The notes: generated by a model from the letters alone, not told the origin. Positions 17,296 through 27,396 are shown, counted from the first letter of the stretch. The stretch is 64,000 bases of DNA from Methylovulum miyakonense HT12 (GCF_000384075.1 NZ_KB913025.1:579448-643447); one strand, 5' to 3'. Made by a program: numbers and translations.

Positions 17296-20200
17296 ATGAA
17301 AAACAAAAATATCTACCAGAACATCTCAAAAATCCGCCGCGATTATAATTCATGGGTGGCCAACGAAAGCCTGGAAGACTACGCCCTGCGTTTCGCCCCG
17401 CGCAGTTTCCGGAAGTGGACGGAGTTCCAAGTCGCCAATACTGCATTTGGTTCGACTTCATTTCTCGTGTTGGAAGCCATCGGTGGCTTTTTGTCCATAC
17501 ACTACGGTTTCACCAATGCGTTTTGGGCCATCCTGATTGTCGGCCTCATCATCTTCATCACCAGCTTCCCGATCAGCTATTACGCCGCCCGTTACAACAT
17601 CGACATTGACTTGCTGACGCGCAGCGCGGGCTTTGGTTATATCGGCTCCACCGTCACCTCGCTGATTTACGCTTCGTTCACGTTCACGCTGTTCGCGCTT
17701 GAAGCCTCGATCATGTCGCTGGCCTTGGAGTTGTATTTTCAAATCCCTATCGCCCTCGCCCATGTCATCAGCGCGGTCACCGTCATCCCACTGGTGACGT
17801 TTGGGATCACCACCATCAGCCGGATGCAGCTATGGACGCAACCCGTTTGGCTGCTTCTGCTGGTCGCCCCGTACATCGCCGTCGTCATGCACGAACAGGA
17901 TGCGCTACTGACGGTGCAAACTTATTTTTGGATAGCGGGCAGCGGCGAAGGCTTTAATTGGCTGATGTTCGGTAGCGCCACCACCGTGGCGTTTTCAATG
18001 GTGGCGCAAATCGGTGAACAAGTGGATTTTCTACGCTTCATGCCGGAAAAAACCGAAAAAAACAAACTCCGCTGGTGGCTGGCGACCATCAGCGCCGGGC
18101 CGGGCTGGATCATCTTCGGGATGCTCCGGCAACTGGGTGGCGCGTTGCTCGCGCATCTTGCGATCCGCCACGGCATCGCACCCGAACATGCGCACGAACC
18201 CACGCAAATGTACTTGATTGCCTACAAAGAATTGCTGCCCAATCCGGAGCTGGCCTTGGCGGCCACGACTTTATTTGTCGTCATCAGCCAGCTCAAAATC
18301 AATGTCACCAACGCTTATGCGGGATCGCTCGCTTGGTCGAACTTTTTCTCACGCATCACCCATAGCCATCCTGGGCGGGTGATCTGGCTGTTGTTCAACG
18401 TCCTGATCGCCTTGTTGCTGATGGAATTTGGCGTGTTCGGCGCCTTGGAAAAGGTGCTGGGCTTGTTTTCCAACATGTCCATCGCGTGGATCAGCGCGGT
18501 GGCGGCGGAATTGCTGATCAACAAACCACTGAAACTTAGCCCCAACATCATTGAATTCAAACGCGCTTACCTGCCGGATTTGAACCCGGTCGGCATCATC
18601 GCCACCTTCGTGGCTTCTATAGTCTCCATACTCGCTTACGTGGGCTTGTTTGGCGATTACGCCCGCGCCTTTTCGGCCTTCATTTCCTTAGGGCTGGCGT
18701 TTGCCCTAGTGCCTATCATCGCCTTTTTTGCCGGACACAAGCATTACTTGGCGCGTGACCGCAACAAGAAAAACCGCCACAGCCATAACCGCTGCGTGAT
18801 TTGTGAAAACGAATTCGAGCATGAGGACATCGCCCATTGCCCCGCTTACAACGGCAGCATTTGCTCGCTGTGCTGCACGCTGGATGCCCGTTGCCTGGAT
18901 GCTTGCAAGCCTGGGGCACGGCTGGATGATTATCTGGAACAATTTGCCCGTAAGTTCATGCCTTCACGCATGAACCTGACCGCCCGTCTGCGGCTGCTGC
19001 GCTTCACCTTGTTGTTCGCCTTCCTATCAGTGCTGACCAGCATTTTCATCGGCATCATTTATTACCAAGATTTGCTCACCGCCGAGGCATCCCTACCCAC
19101 TTTCCAATTGCTGTTGGCCAATTTCGTCAAGGTTTACACATCGTTGCTGGTGTTCATCGGTTTATGCACATGGTGGCTGATCCTGAATGATGAAAGCCGC
19201 CGTGTCGCGCATGAAGAAACCGGCAGGCAAACGCAATTGTTGCTGATGGAAATAGAAGAACATGAAAAGACCGACGCCAAATTGGAACAGGCCATCAAAA
19301 TGGCGGACACCGCGAACAGCGCGAAGAGCCGCTTCTTGAGCAATATGAGCCACGAAATCCGCACCCCCTTGAACAGCATCATCGGCTATTCGTACATTTT
19401 GCACAAAGACCCGGCCATCCCCGAACACCGGCGGCAAGCGGTGGACACGCTCAAACGCAGCGGCGAACATTTGTCGGCCTTGATAGAAGATATACTCGAC
19501 ATTGCCCGTATCGAAGCCCGGAAATTTGAACTGAATTACGAGCCGGTCAATTTCCAGGCGTTTATCGAACATTTGGTGCGGATTTACAAAGCACAAGCGG
19601 AAGACAAAGGGTTGTCATTCCGCTGCCAAATCCTCAACACCTTGCCACAACGGGTACGCGCCGATGAAAAACGGGTCGGGCAAATTTTAATGAACATCCT
19701 CAGCAACGCCGTCAAATTCACGCAAACGGGCGGGGTCACCCTGTGCATCGGCTATAGCGGCGGCGTGTCAACCCTCCAGATCATCGACACCGGGCCGGGC
19801 ATTGCCCCCGAACAATTGGACGCCATTTTCCAGCCCTTCATGCGCCTGAACACGACCACGGGCAACGCCATTTCCGGCAGCGGTTTGGGGCTGACCATCA
19901 GCAAAATCCTCGCCGAAATCATGGGCGGCGACTTGGCGGTGGCTAGCGAGACGGGCAAAGGCTCGACGTTTACCGTACGGCTATTTTTACCTAACCTGGG
20001 CGCGGCCCCGGAAACCCTGCAAGAAGAAAACATCATAGGCTACCGTGGACGGAAGCAAAAAATCCTCATCGTTGACGACCAACCGGAACACCGGGATTTG
20101 ATGGTTTCCATCCTTGAACCCCTAGGTTTTATCATGGATACCGCCACCTCAGGTGCCGATTGCCTAAGCAAAACCCAGCGCTATACCCCTGATCTAGTGC

Positions 20201-20652
20201 TGTTGGATTTGACCATGCCGGACATGGACGGTGCGGAAACCGCCTCACGCTTACGTAAAAGCGGCCTGCTGAAACCGATCATCGCCCTGAGCGCCAACGC
20301 CTACCCCGCTGACCGCGCCTCAGCCATCCAAGCGGGCTGCAATGATTTTTTGGCAAAGCCCATACAAGTCCGGGAATTGCTGCATAAACTAAAGCTGCAC
20401 ACGGCGCTGACCTGGATTTGCCAAAACGATGAACCGGACCTTAGCGGCACCCAAGAAGAACCGTTGGAGTTGCCACCACCCGATGTCCTGAAAAAATTAC
20501 AAGCCTTTGTGCGTATCGGCGATTTGCTGGGGTTAAACAAAAGGCTTGATGAATTGGTTAAAAATAACCCGGAGTACCGGCCTTTAAGCTTACGCATCAA
20601 GACCCTGACCAGTGAATTCCGCTTGGCGGAAATAAAGAAGCTGTTGGCTTAA
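17296..20652 (+). CDS. NCS1 transporter-hybrid histidine kinase-receiver fusion
   Basis: 1118 residues. Order: NCS1 (purine/cytosine permease-like) domain with about 12 membrane segments (1-480); a cysteine-rich patch at about 500-540 (CVICENEFE, HCPAY, CSLCC, RCLDAC) that could bind zinc or an Fe-S centre; two membrane helices (about 565-590, 610-630); HisKA with His686 in SNMSHEIRTPLN; HATPase with N, G1 and G2 boxes (NILSNAVKFTQTGG, DTGPGIAP, GSGLGLTI); receiver with Asp971 in LLDLTMPDMDG. It should sense transport or binding of a nitrogenous base or amide, as CbrA does with its SSS domain. No output regulator is adjacent. ATG 17296 lacks a good ribosome site; a TTG at 17257 with GAGG is the alternative. 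Confidence 0.85.
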   Translation: MKNKNIYQNISKIRRDYNSWVANESLEDYALRFAPRSFRKWTEFQVANTAFGSTSFLVLEAIGGFLSIHYGFTNAFWAILIVGLIIFITSFPISYYAARYNIDIDLLTRSAGFGYIGSTVTSLIYASFTFTLFALEASIMSLALELYFQIPIALAHVISAVTVIPLVTFGITTISRMQLWTQPVWLLLLVAPYIAVVMHEQDALLTVQTYFWIAGSGEGFNWLMFGSATTVAFSMVAQIGEQVDFLRFMPEKTEKNKLRWWLATISAGPGWIIFGMLRQLGGALLAHLAIRHGIAPEHAHEPTQMYLIAYKELLPNPELALAATTLFVVISQLKINVTNAYAGSLAWSNFFSRITHSHPGRVIWLLFNVLIALLLMEFGVFGALEKVLGLFSNMSIAWISAVAAELLINKPLKLSPNIIEFKRAYLPDLNPVGIIATFVASIVSILAYVGLFGDYARAFSAFISLGLAFALVPIIAFFAGHKHYLARDRNKKNRHSHNRCVICENEFEHEDIAHCPAYNGSICSLCCTLDARCLDACKPGARLDDYLEQFARKFMPSRMNLTARLRLLRFTLLFAFLSVLTSIFIGIIYYQDLLTAEASLPTFQLLLANFVKVYTSLLVFIGLCTWWLILNDESRRVAHEETGRQTQLLLMEIEEHEKTDAKLEQAIKMADTANSAKSRFLSNMSHEIRTPLNSIIGYSYILHKDPAIPEHRRQAVDTLKRSGEHLSALIEDILDIARIEARKFELNYEPVNFQAFIEHLVRIYKAQAEDKGLSFRCQILNTLPQRVRADEKRVGQILMNILSNAVKFTQTGGVTLCIGYSGGVSTLQIIDTGPGIAPEQLDAIFQPFMRLNTTTGNAISGSGLGLTISKILAEIMGGDLAVASETGKGSTFTVRLFLPNLGAAPETLQEENIIGYRGRKQKILIVDDQPEHRDLMVSILEPLGFIMDTATSGADCLSKTQRYTPDLVLLDLTMPDMDGAETASRLRKSGLLKPIIALSANAYPADRASAIQAGCNDFLAKPIQVRELLHKLKLHTALTWICQNDEPDLSGTQEEPLELPPPDVLKKLQAFVRIGDLLGLNKRLDELVKNNPEYRPLSLRIKTLTSEFRLAEIKKLLA

Positions 20653-20672
20653 ATCCACAAAATAACAAGGCC

Positions 20673-20758
20673 GGAACAGGGTTATGAGCCGCTCCATAAC
20701 GTTTTTAGTGCTTAGGGCTATATTTTGAAATGTTAATGGCGGGATTTCGAATCCCATC
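20673..20758 (+). repeat. two-hairpin dispersed repeat, degenerate copy B
   Basis: GGAACAGGGTTATGAGCC and the ATAACGTTTTTAGTGC linker match copy A, and the second hairpin is worn (GCGGGATTTCGAATCCCATC). Confidence 0.55.
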
Positions 20759-20771
20759 GACTTTGCTAACT

Positions 20772-22952
20772 TTATTTGCCTTCGAGCGCAACCATAACCG
20801 CGTACGCAGGAAGGGCCAAACTGACACTACCGTTTTCAGACTGGATGCCTTCTTCAACAATCCGCACATTTTCTTGCGCTTCATTATCCGCAGCCGGTGA
20901 CGGGCTATCCAAGCGCCACACCCGCCAAGCCTGTTTTTGCGCTTGCACCGGGAACTGCACGGTGATTTTTTGCGCTTCGGCTTTGGCGGAAACGGCAGCT
21001 AAAGCCCAGCCTGTGGGAGTGCGCAAGGCCGCCAAGGTGATAGCCTTATCATTTGCGTCCAGGCTTTTCAGCAGATGGACATCGGCAGGCAACACTTGGT
21101 TGAGCATCGCCATTGCCAAGCCAGCCGGCCTTAAGCGCTGCGTATCGCCCAAGTCGCGGACGATGCCCCAAAGCTTGGCCAATCCCCGTTGGTTTCCTTG
21201 GCTTTCGACAAAGGCGTCGTATTGCGCCAAGGTGTACAGGCATTGCTTAGTGATGCCTAGGTTTAACGCAGTCAACAAGCGTTTGGCCAAGGCGGCTCCG
21301 GCGGCGGCGCTGGTGGTGGCGATGTCACGTTCCGCCGCCGGGGCATTGCCGCCCGTGGTATGCAGATTGGTTTCGTAAACCAGCAAATCTTTGCCTTGTG
21401 CCTGGGTGGCGGCGAGGGTCTCACGGAAAAAATCATCTTGCTCGAACAGCTTTTCCAACACCTTATCCGTGTCATCCAGTTTGAACAAAAAATACGGCGC
21501 GACGGCCAAGGCTTGGGCATTGCCGACGCCTGCGAGGTATTTCGCGGATAGCCACGGGTTGACGTATTGGCCATTGACGACCGTGTGCAGGGCAGGATGG
21601 TTTTTGGCTCCGGTCAGAAGTTGTTGGAAAGCGCGGGTGGCGGCTTCACCATGTGCTTGATAAGCCGGGATGCCTGCGGGGCGGAAAATGGGGTTCCAAT
21701 TTTCGTTGCCGAATTCGACCAGCAGGTCTTTAAAATGGAAGGTGTCTATTTGCCCGCTTAAATAGCATCCGAGTTTTTGCAATTCATCATCACCCATCGT
21801 CGGCGGCACGACCAGCCACGGCTGCGCATCCACATCATGCGCCAATTGCAGGAACTCTTGGAGACCATAGCTGAACGTGCTTTCCGCACCTGGGCGGTAG
21901 CGGGTCGCGCGTCTGGCATAAGGATCGGCGGTGCGGTTATCGAAGGTGTCGCCTAATTGGCCTTGCCAATCACGCAAGTAGCCAGGCCGTAATTTTTTCA
22001 GGGCGGCGACCAATTCGGGGCGGAACGCGCTGGCGGTGGTTTTGCTGGCGGCGCCTAATTCAATATCATCCAATAAGATTTGCCCGTGGCTGCCTTCGGC
22101 ACGGAAACTTAAGGCCAGTGCCGCGGCTGCGCCCGTGTCTTGGACGGTGAACTCGCGTTCTATTTTTTGCCATTTATCAGTGGGCTGGAAAGTTTCCTGG
22201 AAAAACGGCTGGCCACCATTTAAGCGGCGGAAACCGACGCTGATTTTTGCGCCGGATGCGTTTTGTTTCAGCCAAAAAACCAGTTTCCAGACACCGTTGA
22301 CAGGCAATAATTTCCCCGCCCTATCACCTATGCTATCTAAATAAGACAACACCTCCACGGGACTGCCTGCTTCCGGTTTGAGGGCCAAAGACCGCAAGCC
22401 GTGGCTATCCGGTCGTTTATCGGTGCTGATAGACAATTGCCCTGGCAATAAACCTTTGCCAAACCACCATTGGCTAGGCAAGTCTTGGTCGTTGATGCGG
22501 GTGAGGCTGACGACATCGCCTAGTTTTAAAGTCGGCGTTTCGCCTGCGGCTATAAATTCCGGCAAGCCTTGTTGGCCTGTAGCTTTGGAATCGAAGATAA
22601 CCCCTTGTGTGCCCGCACCTGCGCCACTGCGCACATCGTACGACGCGCCTGCCCAAAAACCATCGGGGCGTTTTGTCCATGCGGTGTCATCGGTGAAACT
22701 ACGGCCATCCGCTGTTTTCACGATGACGATGGCGCGGTCTATGATGCCTTCAAAACCGGGGTTTTTTAGGACATTGGCAGGGAATTGCGACGCGCCCCAC
22801 GCCGTCCATTCGCCTAGGTTAAGGCCTAAGCGCGGGACGTTTTTGGTGATGGCTTGGGGGTTGACTTGGTAATGGAGTTCCGGGGTGGCTTGTGCTGAAG
22901 GAAACCATAGTATGGCGAGGGTGATGATGAGCGCGTAACGGGTTTGGCGCAT
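20772..22952 (-). CDS. secreted glycoside hydrolase (GH51-like, clan A) with carbohydrate-binding module
   Basis: 726 residues from ATG 22952, which opens a signal peptide (MRQTRYALIITLAILWF, cleavage after AQA) and has AGG six bases upstream. Residues about 150-300 form a jelly-roll module (GVWKLVFWLKQNASGAK, ILLDDIELG). The catalytic TIM barrel follows: LVEFGNENWNP carries the acid/base Glu after Asn, and LLVYETNLHTTGG the likely nucleophile Glu. These motifs recall alpha-L-arabinofuranosidases. A C-terminal beta-sandwich ends the protein. It may trim an exopolysaccharide made by the glycosyltransferases next to it; substrate unknown. Confidence 0.65.
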   Translation of the reverse strand: MRQTRYALIITLAILWFPSAQATPELHYQVNPQAITKNVPRLGLNLGEWTAWGASQFPANVLKNPGFEGIIDRAIVIVKTADGRSFTDDTAWTKRPDGFWAGASYDVRSGAGAGTQGVIFDSKATGQQGLPEFIAAGETPTLKLGDVVSLTRINDQDLPSQWWFGKGLLPGQLSISTDKRPDSHGLRSLALKPEAGSPVEVLSYLDSIGDRAGKLLPVNGVWKLVFWLKQNASGAKISVGFRRLNGGQPFFQETFQPTDKWQKIEREFTVQDTGAAAALALSFRAEGSHGQILLDDIELGAASKTTASAFRPELVAALKKLRPGYLRDWQGQLGDTFDNRTADPYARRATRYRPGAESTFSYGLQEFLQLAHDVDAQPWLVVPPTMGDDELQKLGCYLSGQIDTFHFKDLLVEFGNENWNPIFRPAGIPAYQAHGEAATRAFQQLLTGAKNHPALHTVVNGQYVNPWLSAKYLAGVGNAQALAVAPYFLFKLDDTDKVLEKLFEQDDFFRETLAATQAQGKDLLVYETNLHTTGGNAPAAERDIATTSAAAGAALAKRLLTALNLGITKQCLYTLAQYDAFVESQGNQRGLAKLWGIVRDLGDTQRLRPAGLAMAMLNQVLPADVHLLKSLDANDKAITLAALRTPTGWALAAVSAKAEAQKITVQFPVQAQKQAWRVWRLDSPSPAADNEAQENVRIVEEGIQSENGSVSLALPAYAVMVALEGK

Positions 22953-23005
22953 AAAAGGCCTGTTGATAAGTGGTGGTACGTTGCGCGTACCTGCTTTCAC
23001 AAGAT

Positions 23006-23233
23006 GGGACGGGGCTTATTACCAATGCCGTTAAGTTAAGGGAAATGATGCCGTAGGAGCAGGCCATACCTGCGACAAGCACTCAAGGAATTCGATGGAA
23101 CACCTATTTGTTCGCGGGCATGGCCCGCTCCTACAACGCTTAACATAACGGCATTGGCTTATTACCCCGTCCTTAATGTTTTATCTTCCGTAAGGTCATA
23201 AAAACGTTAAGGGACGGGTTACAAACCCGTTCC
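23006..23233 (-). repeat. two-hairpin dispersed repeat, copy C, split by a MITE
   Basis: On the minus strand it reads GGAACGGGTTTGTAACCCG, linker, then the GGACGGGG/CCCCGTCCC hairpin. The second hairpin is interrupted at its loop by a 136-bp element (23022-23157) with CTTATTA on both sides. Confidence 0.65.
23022..23157. mobile_element. 136-bp MITE-like element
   Basis: Terminal inverted repeats of 19 bp, CCAATGCCGTTAAGTTAAG and CTTAACATAACGGCATTGG, differ at one position. Inner arms GTAGGAGC and GCTCCTAC make the whole nearly palindromic. CTTATTA occurs on both flanks (23015-23021 and 23158-23164), the expected target duplication. It has no coding capacity. Confidence 0.7.
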
Positions 23234-23259
23234 AGCTAGGATCAAACAAAGCCGGGTAA

Positions 23260-24483
23260 CTACAAAGCCTTAAGCCGCTTATCCAACATTGCAAAAAGAT
23301 GCCGCGTGTTTTTATGCAGATCATATTCCGCCAAGACTTTGTTCCGGCCCGCCTGGCCTATTGTGCGGCGCAAATCGGGGTCGCTTGCCAATTGCCTGAT
23401 CGCGGCGGTCAAGCCTTCGCAATCGGACGCGGCGACCAACAGCCCGTCTTCCCCGTTTTGGATCAATTCAGGCACGCCGGTGATCGCGGTGGTGATGCAG
23501 GGGATTTCCATCGCCATCGCTTCCATCAACACCACGGGCAAACCTTCGGCAAAACTGGGCAGGACAAAAATATCGGCGGTTTGGTAATAACCCAGGATAT
23601 GGTCTTGGTCAACCGCCCCGGTAAAACGGACTTGCCCGCTGATGCCCAATTGTTCCGCGTAGGCTTTAAGGCTTTGCCCGTCCGGCCCCATACCGACTAA
23701 GGTCAACCGGACCGGAACCTGTTGGCTTTGTAAGGCGGCGACGGCTTCCAGCAAAATCGCTTGGCCTTTGGCGGAAGTCAGTCGGCCTACGCACAGCAAT
23801 TCGCACTGGCAATTGACCTTAATTTTGGGGGCGGGGGTGAAGCGTTCCGGGTCAACGCCCAAGCGGCAGACATCGAGCTTGGCCCACGCTTGCACAGGCG
23901 ACAATTTCATCACTTGGCTACGCGCATAATGGCTGATGCAGAAAATGAAATCCGCCGCCAAGATTTTTTCCGGCAAGTTATAACCCGCCGCATCATAGAA
24001 TTCATCGGGGCCGTGGACGGTGAAGGAAAAACTCGTGCCGAACACGGTTTTGACCAGCATCCCGACCGAAGCGGCGGGCGTGGCAAAATGCACATGCAGA
24101 TGGCCGAGGTTTTTCGAGCGCATCCACTGCCCGACCAGTACCGCTTCCAGCAAGTAAAAACCATGGTAGAGCAAACGCTTGATGTCCCAGCCGCCTAATG
24201 TAAAAGCGTGTTTCAAACCCCGCAGCAATCCGGTGGGCTGTGTGGCGAGAGTTTTGCCCAAGGCCGCCGCCGCTTTTGCCATGCCTTGCGCTTTGACATA
24301 AAACGTCTGTTCAGCTTCGGTGCGCTCCACTTCAGTGAGTTTATCGAACGGACGGTCTGGCGCATTAATCGAAGCAACGGCAATGTCCACGCCGAATTGC
24401 CTCAGTTGCAACACCTCCCGCAAAATAAAGGTATGGGAATAGGCAGGATATTGGCTGACCAGATAGGCGATACGGTGGCTCAT
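23260..24483 (-). CDS. GT4-family glycosyltransferase (WcaL/EpsD-like)
   Basis: 407-residue retaining GT-B enzyme that would add a sugar from an NDP-sugar to a lipid-linked polysaccharide. N-terminal YLVSQYPAYSHTFILREVLQ is typical of WcaL-like colanic-acid transferases. The nucleotide-sugar domain shows LLCVGRLTSAKGQAILLEAV and the EX7E element in SFAEGLPVVLMEAMAMEIP. ATG 24483 overlaps the stop of the upstream glycosyltransferase, so the two form an operon. Acceptor and donor unknown. Confidence 0.85.
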   Translation of the reverse strand: MSHRIAYLVSQYPAYSHTFILREVLQLRQFGVDIAVASINAPDRPFDKLTEVERTEAEQTFYVKAQGMAKAAAALGKTLATQPTGLLRGLKHAFTLGGWDIKRLLYHGFYLLEAVLVGQWMRSKNLGHLHVHFATPAASVGMLVKTVFGTSFSFTVHGPDEFYDAAGYNLPEKILAADFIFCISHYARSQVMKLSPVQAWAKLDVCRLGVDPERFTPAPKIKVNCQCELLCVGRLTSAKGQAILLEAVAALQSQQVPVRLTLVGMGPDGQSLKAYAEQLGISGQVRFTGAVDQDHILGYYQTADIFVLPSFAEGLPVVLMEAMAMEIPCITTAITGVPELIQNGEDGLLVAASDCEGLTAAIRQLASDPDLRRTIGQAGRNKVLAEYDLHKNTRHLFAMLDKRLKAL

Positions 24484-25745
24484 GATGTTGCTTCCAATAA
24501 TTGACGGTAAAAACCGATGGCGGTGGCGATTTTCGCCGCCCAACTGTAATGGTTTTCGACGCGACGGCGGCCTTCCTCACCGAAGACTTGCCAACGTTGC
24601 GGGTGTTCGCGGACATCGGCCAGCGCTTCGATCAAGCCCTGCACGACAGCGGCCTTGCCGGTTGCCGGTAGTTTTACGCCAACGCCAGCATCGACAATTT
24701 CCGCAGGGCCGCCAAAATCCACGGCAATCACGGGACGCGCCACCGCCATCGCTTCCAGCAACACCGCGCCGCCGGATTCACGCACCGAAGGCAGGCAAAA
24801 CACATGGGCTTGCTGCATGATCGGGGATATTTCATTCAGCGGCAAATTGCCCGTAAAGCGGACTTTGTCACCCAAGCCCAATTCGGCGGTGATGTTTTCC
24901 AGATGGAGCCGCTCCGAACCTTCCCCGACTATCGTCACACACGCCGGAAAATCTAAAGCTTTGACCGCTTCCAACAACATGCCCACACCTTTGAACGGTA
25001 ACAAACGCCCGACAAAGACAATCTGCAAAGGCTTGGTGTCCGATGGTGCGGGCGGATAGGGCGCAGGGGTGAACAAATCCAGATTAACGCCATTCTCCAA
25101 CAAGCTTTGGCATTTGGCTTGGTAAGGTTTGGGGATCGCGTCAAAGGTCGCTTGGGTGGCGGTCAGTATCATCGCCGCGTTGCGCGTGGAACCAATGAGC
25201 CTATCGAAAACCCGCCCCACATTGCGGATAGGATACAGCCATTTCGATTCGGCTTTCATGATTTCAGGGAAGGTGGACGGCGAAGCCAAACCGCCATTCC
25301 AAGGCCCCAAGACCAAAGGCAAACCGAGTTTGTATAAGCGCGTCGCGGCCAGTGGCGACACCGGGGTGACGGCGTGGACTACATCGAACGGCCGCCCCGC
25401 TTTTATTTGCTTGCGCATTTGGCGCACGGCAATCCAGTCGTAAACAAAAAAATCCAACGACGCGATCAGGAATTTGGGATGCTCGCTACGCGGGAAACAC
25501 CACGCGGCAAAGCGGTACAAGGGCCCTGCGAACCATTCTGTGTCAATATAAATGACCTCGGAACCCTCCAGCGGTGCGCCAGCTTCGGTTAATGCGGGCC
25601 GGTTGCGGATGTGCGTCAGCAACGTCACTTGGCATGAACCGCTCAGGCGGCTATACCATTCCCAGCCGATTTGCGACACCGACCCCATGCCGACACCACA
25701 TTGGTAGGCGGACACTAATACGCGGATTTTTGGGTTTGCTGCCAT
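24480..25745 (-). CDS. GT4-family glycosyltransferase
   Basis: 421 residues from ATG 25745, with GGG eight bases upstream; the open frame above it is not used. N-terminal VLVSAYQCGVGMGSVSQIGW carries the glycine-rich loop, IVFVGRLLPFKGVGMLLEAV the nucleotide-binding start, and SVRESGGAVLLEAMAVARP the EX7E motif. It is first in a two-gene unit with the other transferase and probably works on the same exopolysaccharide. Confidence 0.85.
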   Translation of the reverse strand: MAANPKIRVLVSAYQCGVGMGSVSQIGWEWYSRLSGSCQVTLLTHIRNRPALTEAGAPLEGSEVIYIDTEWFAGPLYRFAAWCFPRSEHPKFLIASLDFFVYDWIAVRQMRKQIKAGRPFDVVHAVTPVSPLAATRLYKLGLPLVLGPWNGGLASPSTFPEIMKAESKWLYPIRNVGRVFDRLIGSTRNAAMILTATQATFDAIPKPYQAKCQSLLENGVNLDLFTPAPYPPAPSDTKPLQIVFVGRLLPFKGVGMLLEAVKALDFPACVTIVGEGSERLHLENITAELGLGDKVRFTGNLPLNEISPIMQQAHVFCLPSVRESGGAVLLEAMAVARPVIAVDFGGPAEIVDAGVGVKLPATGKAAVVQGLIEALADVREHPQRWQVFGEEGRRRVENHYSWAAKIATAIGFYRQLLEATS

Positions 25746-25960
25746 GAGTTGCCCTTTGGGTTTATTGCTTACAAGGATGCTTGAAGGGATCACGCCGCCC
25801 TATGTAAAAAGTGGAGTGGAGTAGTGCAGGCCCATGTAAAAACTGGTTTTCCCAACGTTCTGGACACATCAACAATTGCATAAACGGTGTTTTTTTTCCA
25901 TGAACGCGTATTTCATAATCATATGATGCATTGTGTGCCACTTCATATAAAGGTGGTGAA

Positions 25961-26818
25961 TCACTTCTTACCCTTAGGGATAATCTGCAACAACCGCCGT
26001 ATATGCCGTTCGGTGATAAACGCGAGGAAGAACAATTGCAGGAAATTGTCCGCTTCAAGGATATTCAGGCCAATTTTTTCGGGGACTAATTCTTTGCGTG
26101 TCCCGAACAGTTTGTCCCAAACCGACAGCACGATGCCATAATTGCTGTCATGCTCTGAACGCAAGGCCGAATGGTGGGTACGGTGCAAAGAGGGCGTGAT
26201 GATGACTTGGGAAATCAGGTTTTCGTGTTTGAACGCGAGGTTGGCGTGGTGGAAGAAGATAAAAAACAGTTCGATGATTTCAATCGCCAAAACCACATAG
26301 GCTTCCACACCAATGAGGATGACAAACAGGCATTTGTACAGGATTTCCAGAAATAAATCGAAGACATGGAAACGGAAGCCCGTGGAGACGTTGAAACTTT
26401 TATCGCTGTGATGGACTTTGTGGAACCGCCACATGAAATCGGAATGATGGCTAAAGTAATGCCAGACATAAATCGCAAAATCGAACAGCACGAAAGAAAT
26501 CACCCATTTGACCGGGCCGTTCTCGAAACCGCTTAACAGGCCAAAAGACGAGAAACGTTGCGCCAGGAAGAACAGCGATGACGCCCTTAACAACGTCAGG
26601 ATGATGTTGTTGAACAAAAACGCCGAGGTATTGGTGACAAAGGATTCTTTGCCGACCTTGTTGGTGAACTTACGGTAAGGCTGGACGCGTTCCATGACCA
26701 TCAACACAACAAACGCCACCATCGCCAACCCAAACAGGGCTTCATTGAACATTATGCCGGATTCATGGCCTTGTAGGCTGGCTTCGGCGAGTGGTAAGGG
26801 ATTTTCGGCTGGACTCAT
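25961..26818 (-). CDS. sterol desaturase / fatty acid hydroxylase family membrane protein
   Basis: 285-residue inner-membrane di-iron enzyme. The histidine boxes are complete: HYFSH, HKVHH and HRTHH, between about five membrane segments. The family hydroxylates or desaturates sterols, hopanoids, carotenoids or fatty acids; in methanotroph-like bacteria sterol or hopanoid modification is possible but not shown. It is transcribed alone. Confidence 0.8.
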   Translation of the reverse strand: MSPAENPLPLAEASLQGHESGIMFNEALFGLAMVAFVVLMVMERVQPYRKFTNKVGKESFVTNTSAFLFNNIILTLLRASSLFFLAQRFSSFGLLSGFENGPVKWVISFVLFDFAIYVWHYFSHHSDFMWRFHKVHHSDKSFNVSTGFRFHVFDLFLEILYKCLFVILIGVEAYVVLAIEIIELFFIFFHHANLAFKHENLISQVIITPSLHRTHHSALRSEHDSNYGIVLSVWDKLFGTRKELVPEKIGLNILEADNFLQLFFLAFITERHIRRLLQIIPKGKK

Positions 26819-26932
26819 AACTCACCTGGTGATTGTTGGCCGCTAAGTGTACGAGATGTACGTAGAGTCAATGGCATTATCTTTTTATGGGGCTGGGGGC
26901 CATAATCCCACGCTTGCCCCCGCACCCAAAAA

Positions 26933-27394
26933 TTACACCACTTTTTCAGAAAATGCCCCCAACAAACTAGTGAGCTCGGCGATTTCATTTTTTGCCTTCA
27001 CTTGATAGGTCACGTCATATTGCACACCCAAATAGTAGATCACCCTGCCTTTGCGGTCTAACAACGGGGTAATTTTTAAATGGTTAAAAAATAATTCGCC
27101 ATCTTTACGGTAATTACGCAAGGTGACTTCGACGCTTTGCCCATTTTTCATCGCATCGGCAATCAGATAACGTTCCGGTTGGTCACGATCAATACCTTGC
27201 AGGAAGCGGCAGTTATGCCCAATGATGTCGGTGTTGGTATATCCGGTCAGCCGCTCAAACGCTTTATTGGCGTACACGATAGGTGCGCCTTCAATGTCAG
27301 GGTCAGCAAGCGTCACGCCATTGACGCACTCGTCCAAAATTGACGAGAGAATTTGTGGGATCAATCCATTGTCTTTTTCTACGACAAAACTCAT
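26933..27394 (-). CDS. short LOV blue-light photoreceptor
   Basis: 153 residues consisting of one PAS/LOV domain with short caps. The photoactive cysteine is Cys62 in GHNCRFLQG, and flavin-contact segments VTLRNYRKDGELFFNHLKI and YYLGVQYDVT are present. FMN should form a cysteinyl adduct under blue light. There is no effector domain; a C-terminal helix (KNEIAELTSLLGAFSEKV) may dimerise. It is encoded two bases after the SRPBCC gene, so that protein may be its partner. Confidence 0.88.
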   Translation of the reverse strand: MSFVVEKDNGLIPQILSSILDECVNGVTLADPDIEGAPIVYANKAFERLTGYTNTDIIGHNCRFLQGIDRDQPERYLIADAMKNGQSVEVTLRNYRKDGELFFNHLKITPLLDRKGRVIYYLGVQYDVTYQVKAKNEIAELTSLLGAFSEKVV

Positions 27395-27396
27395 GG

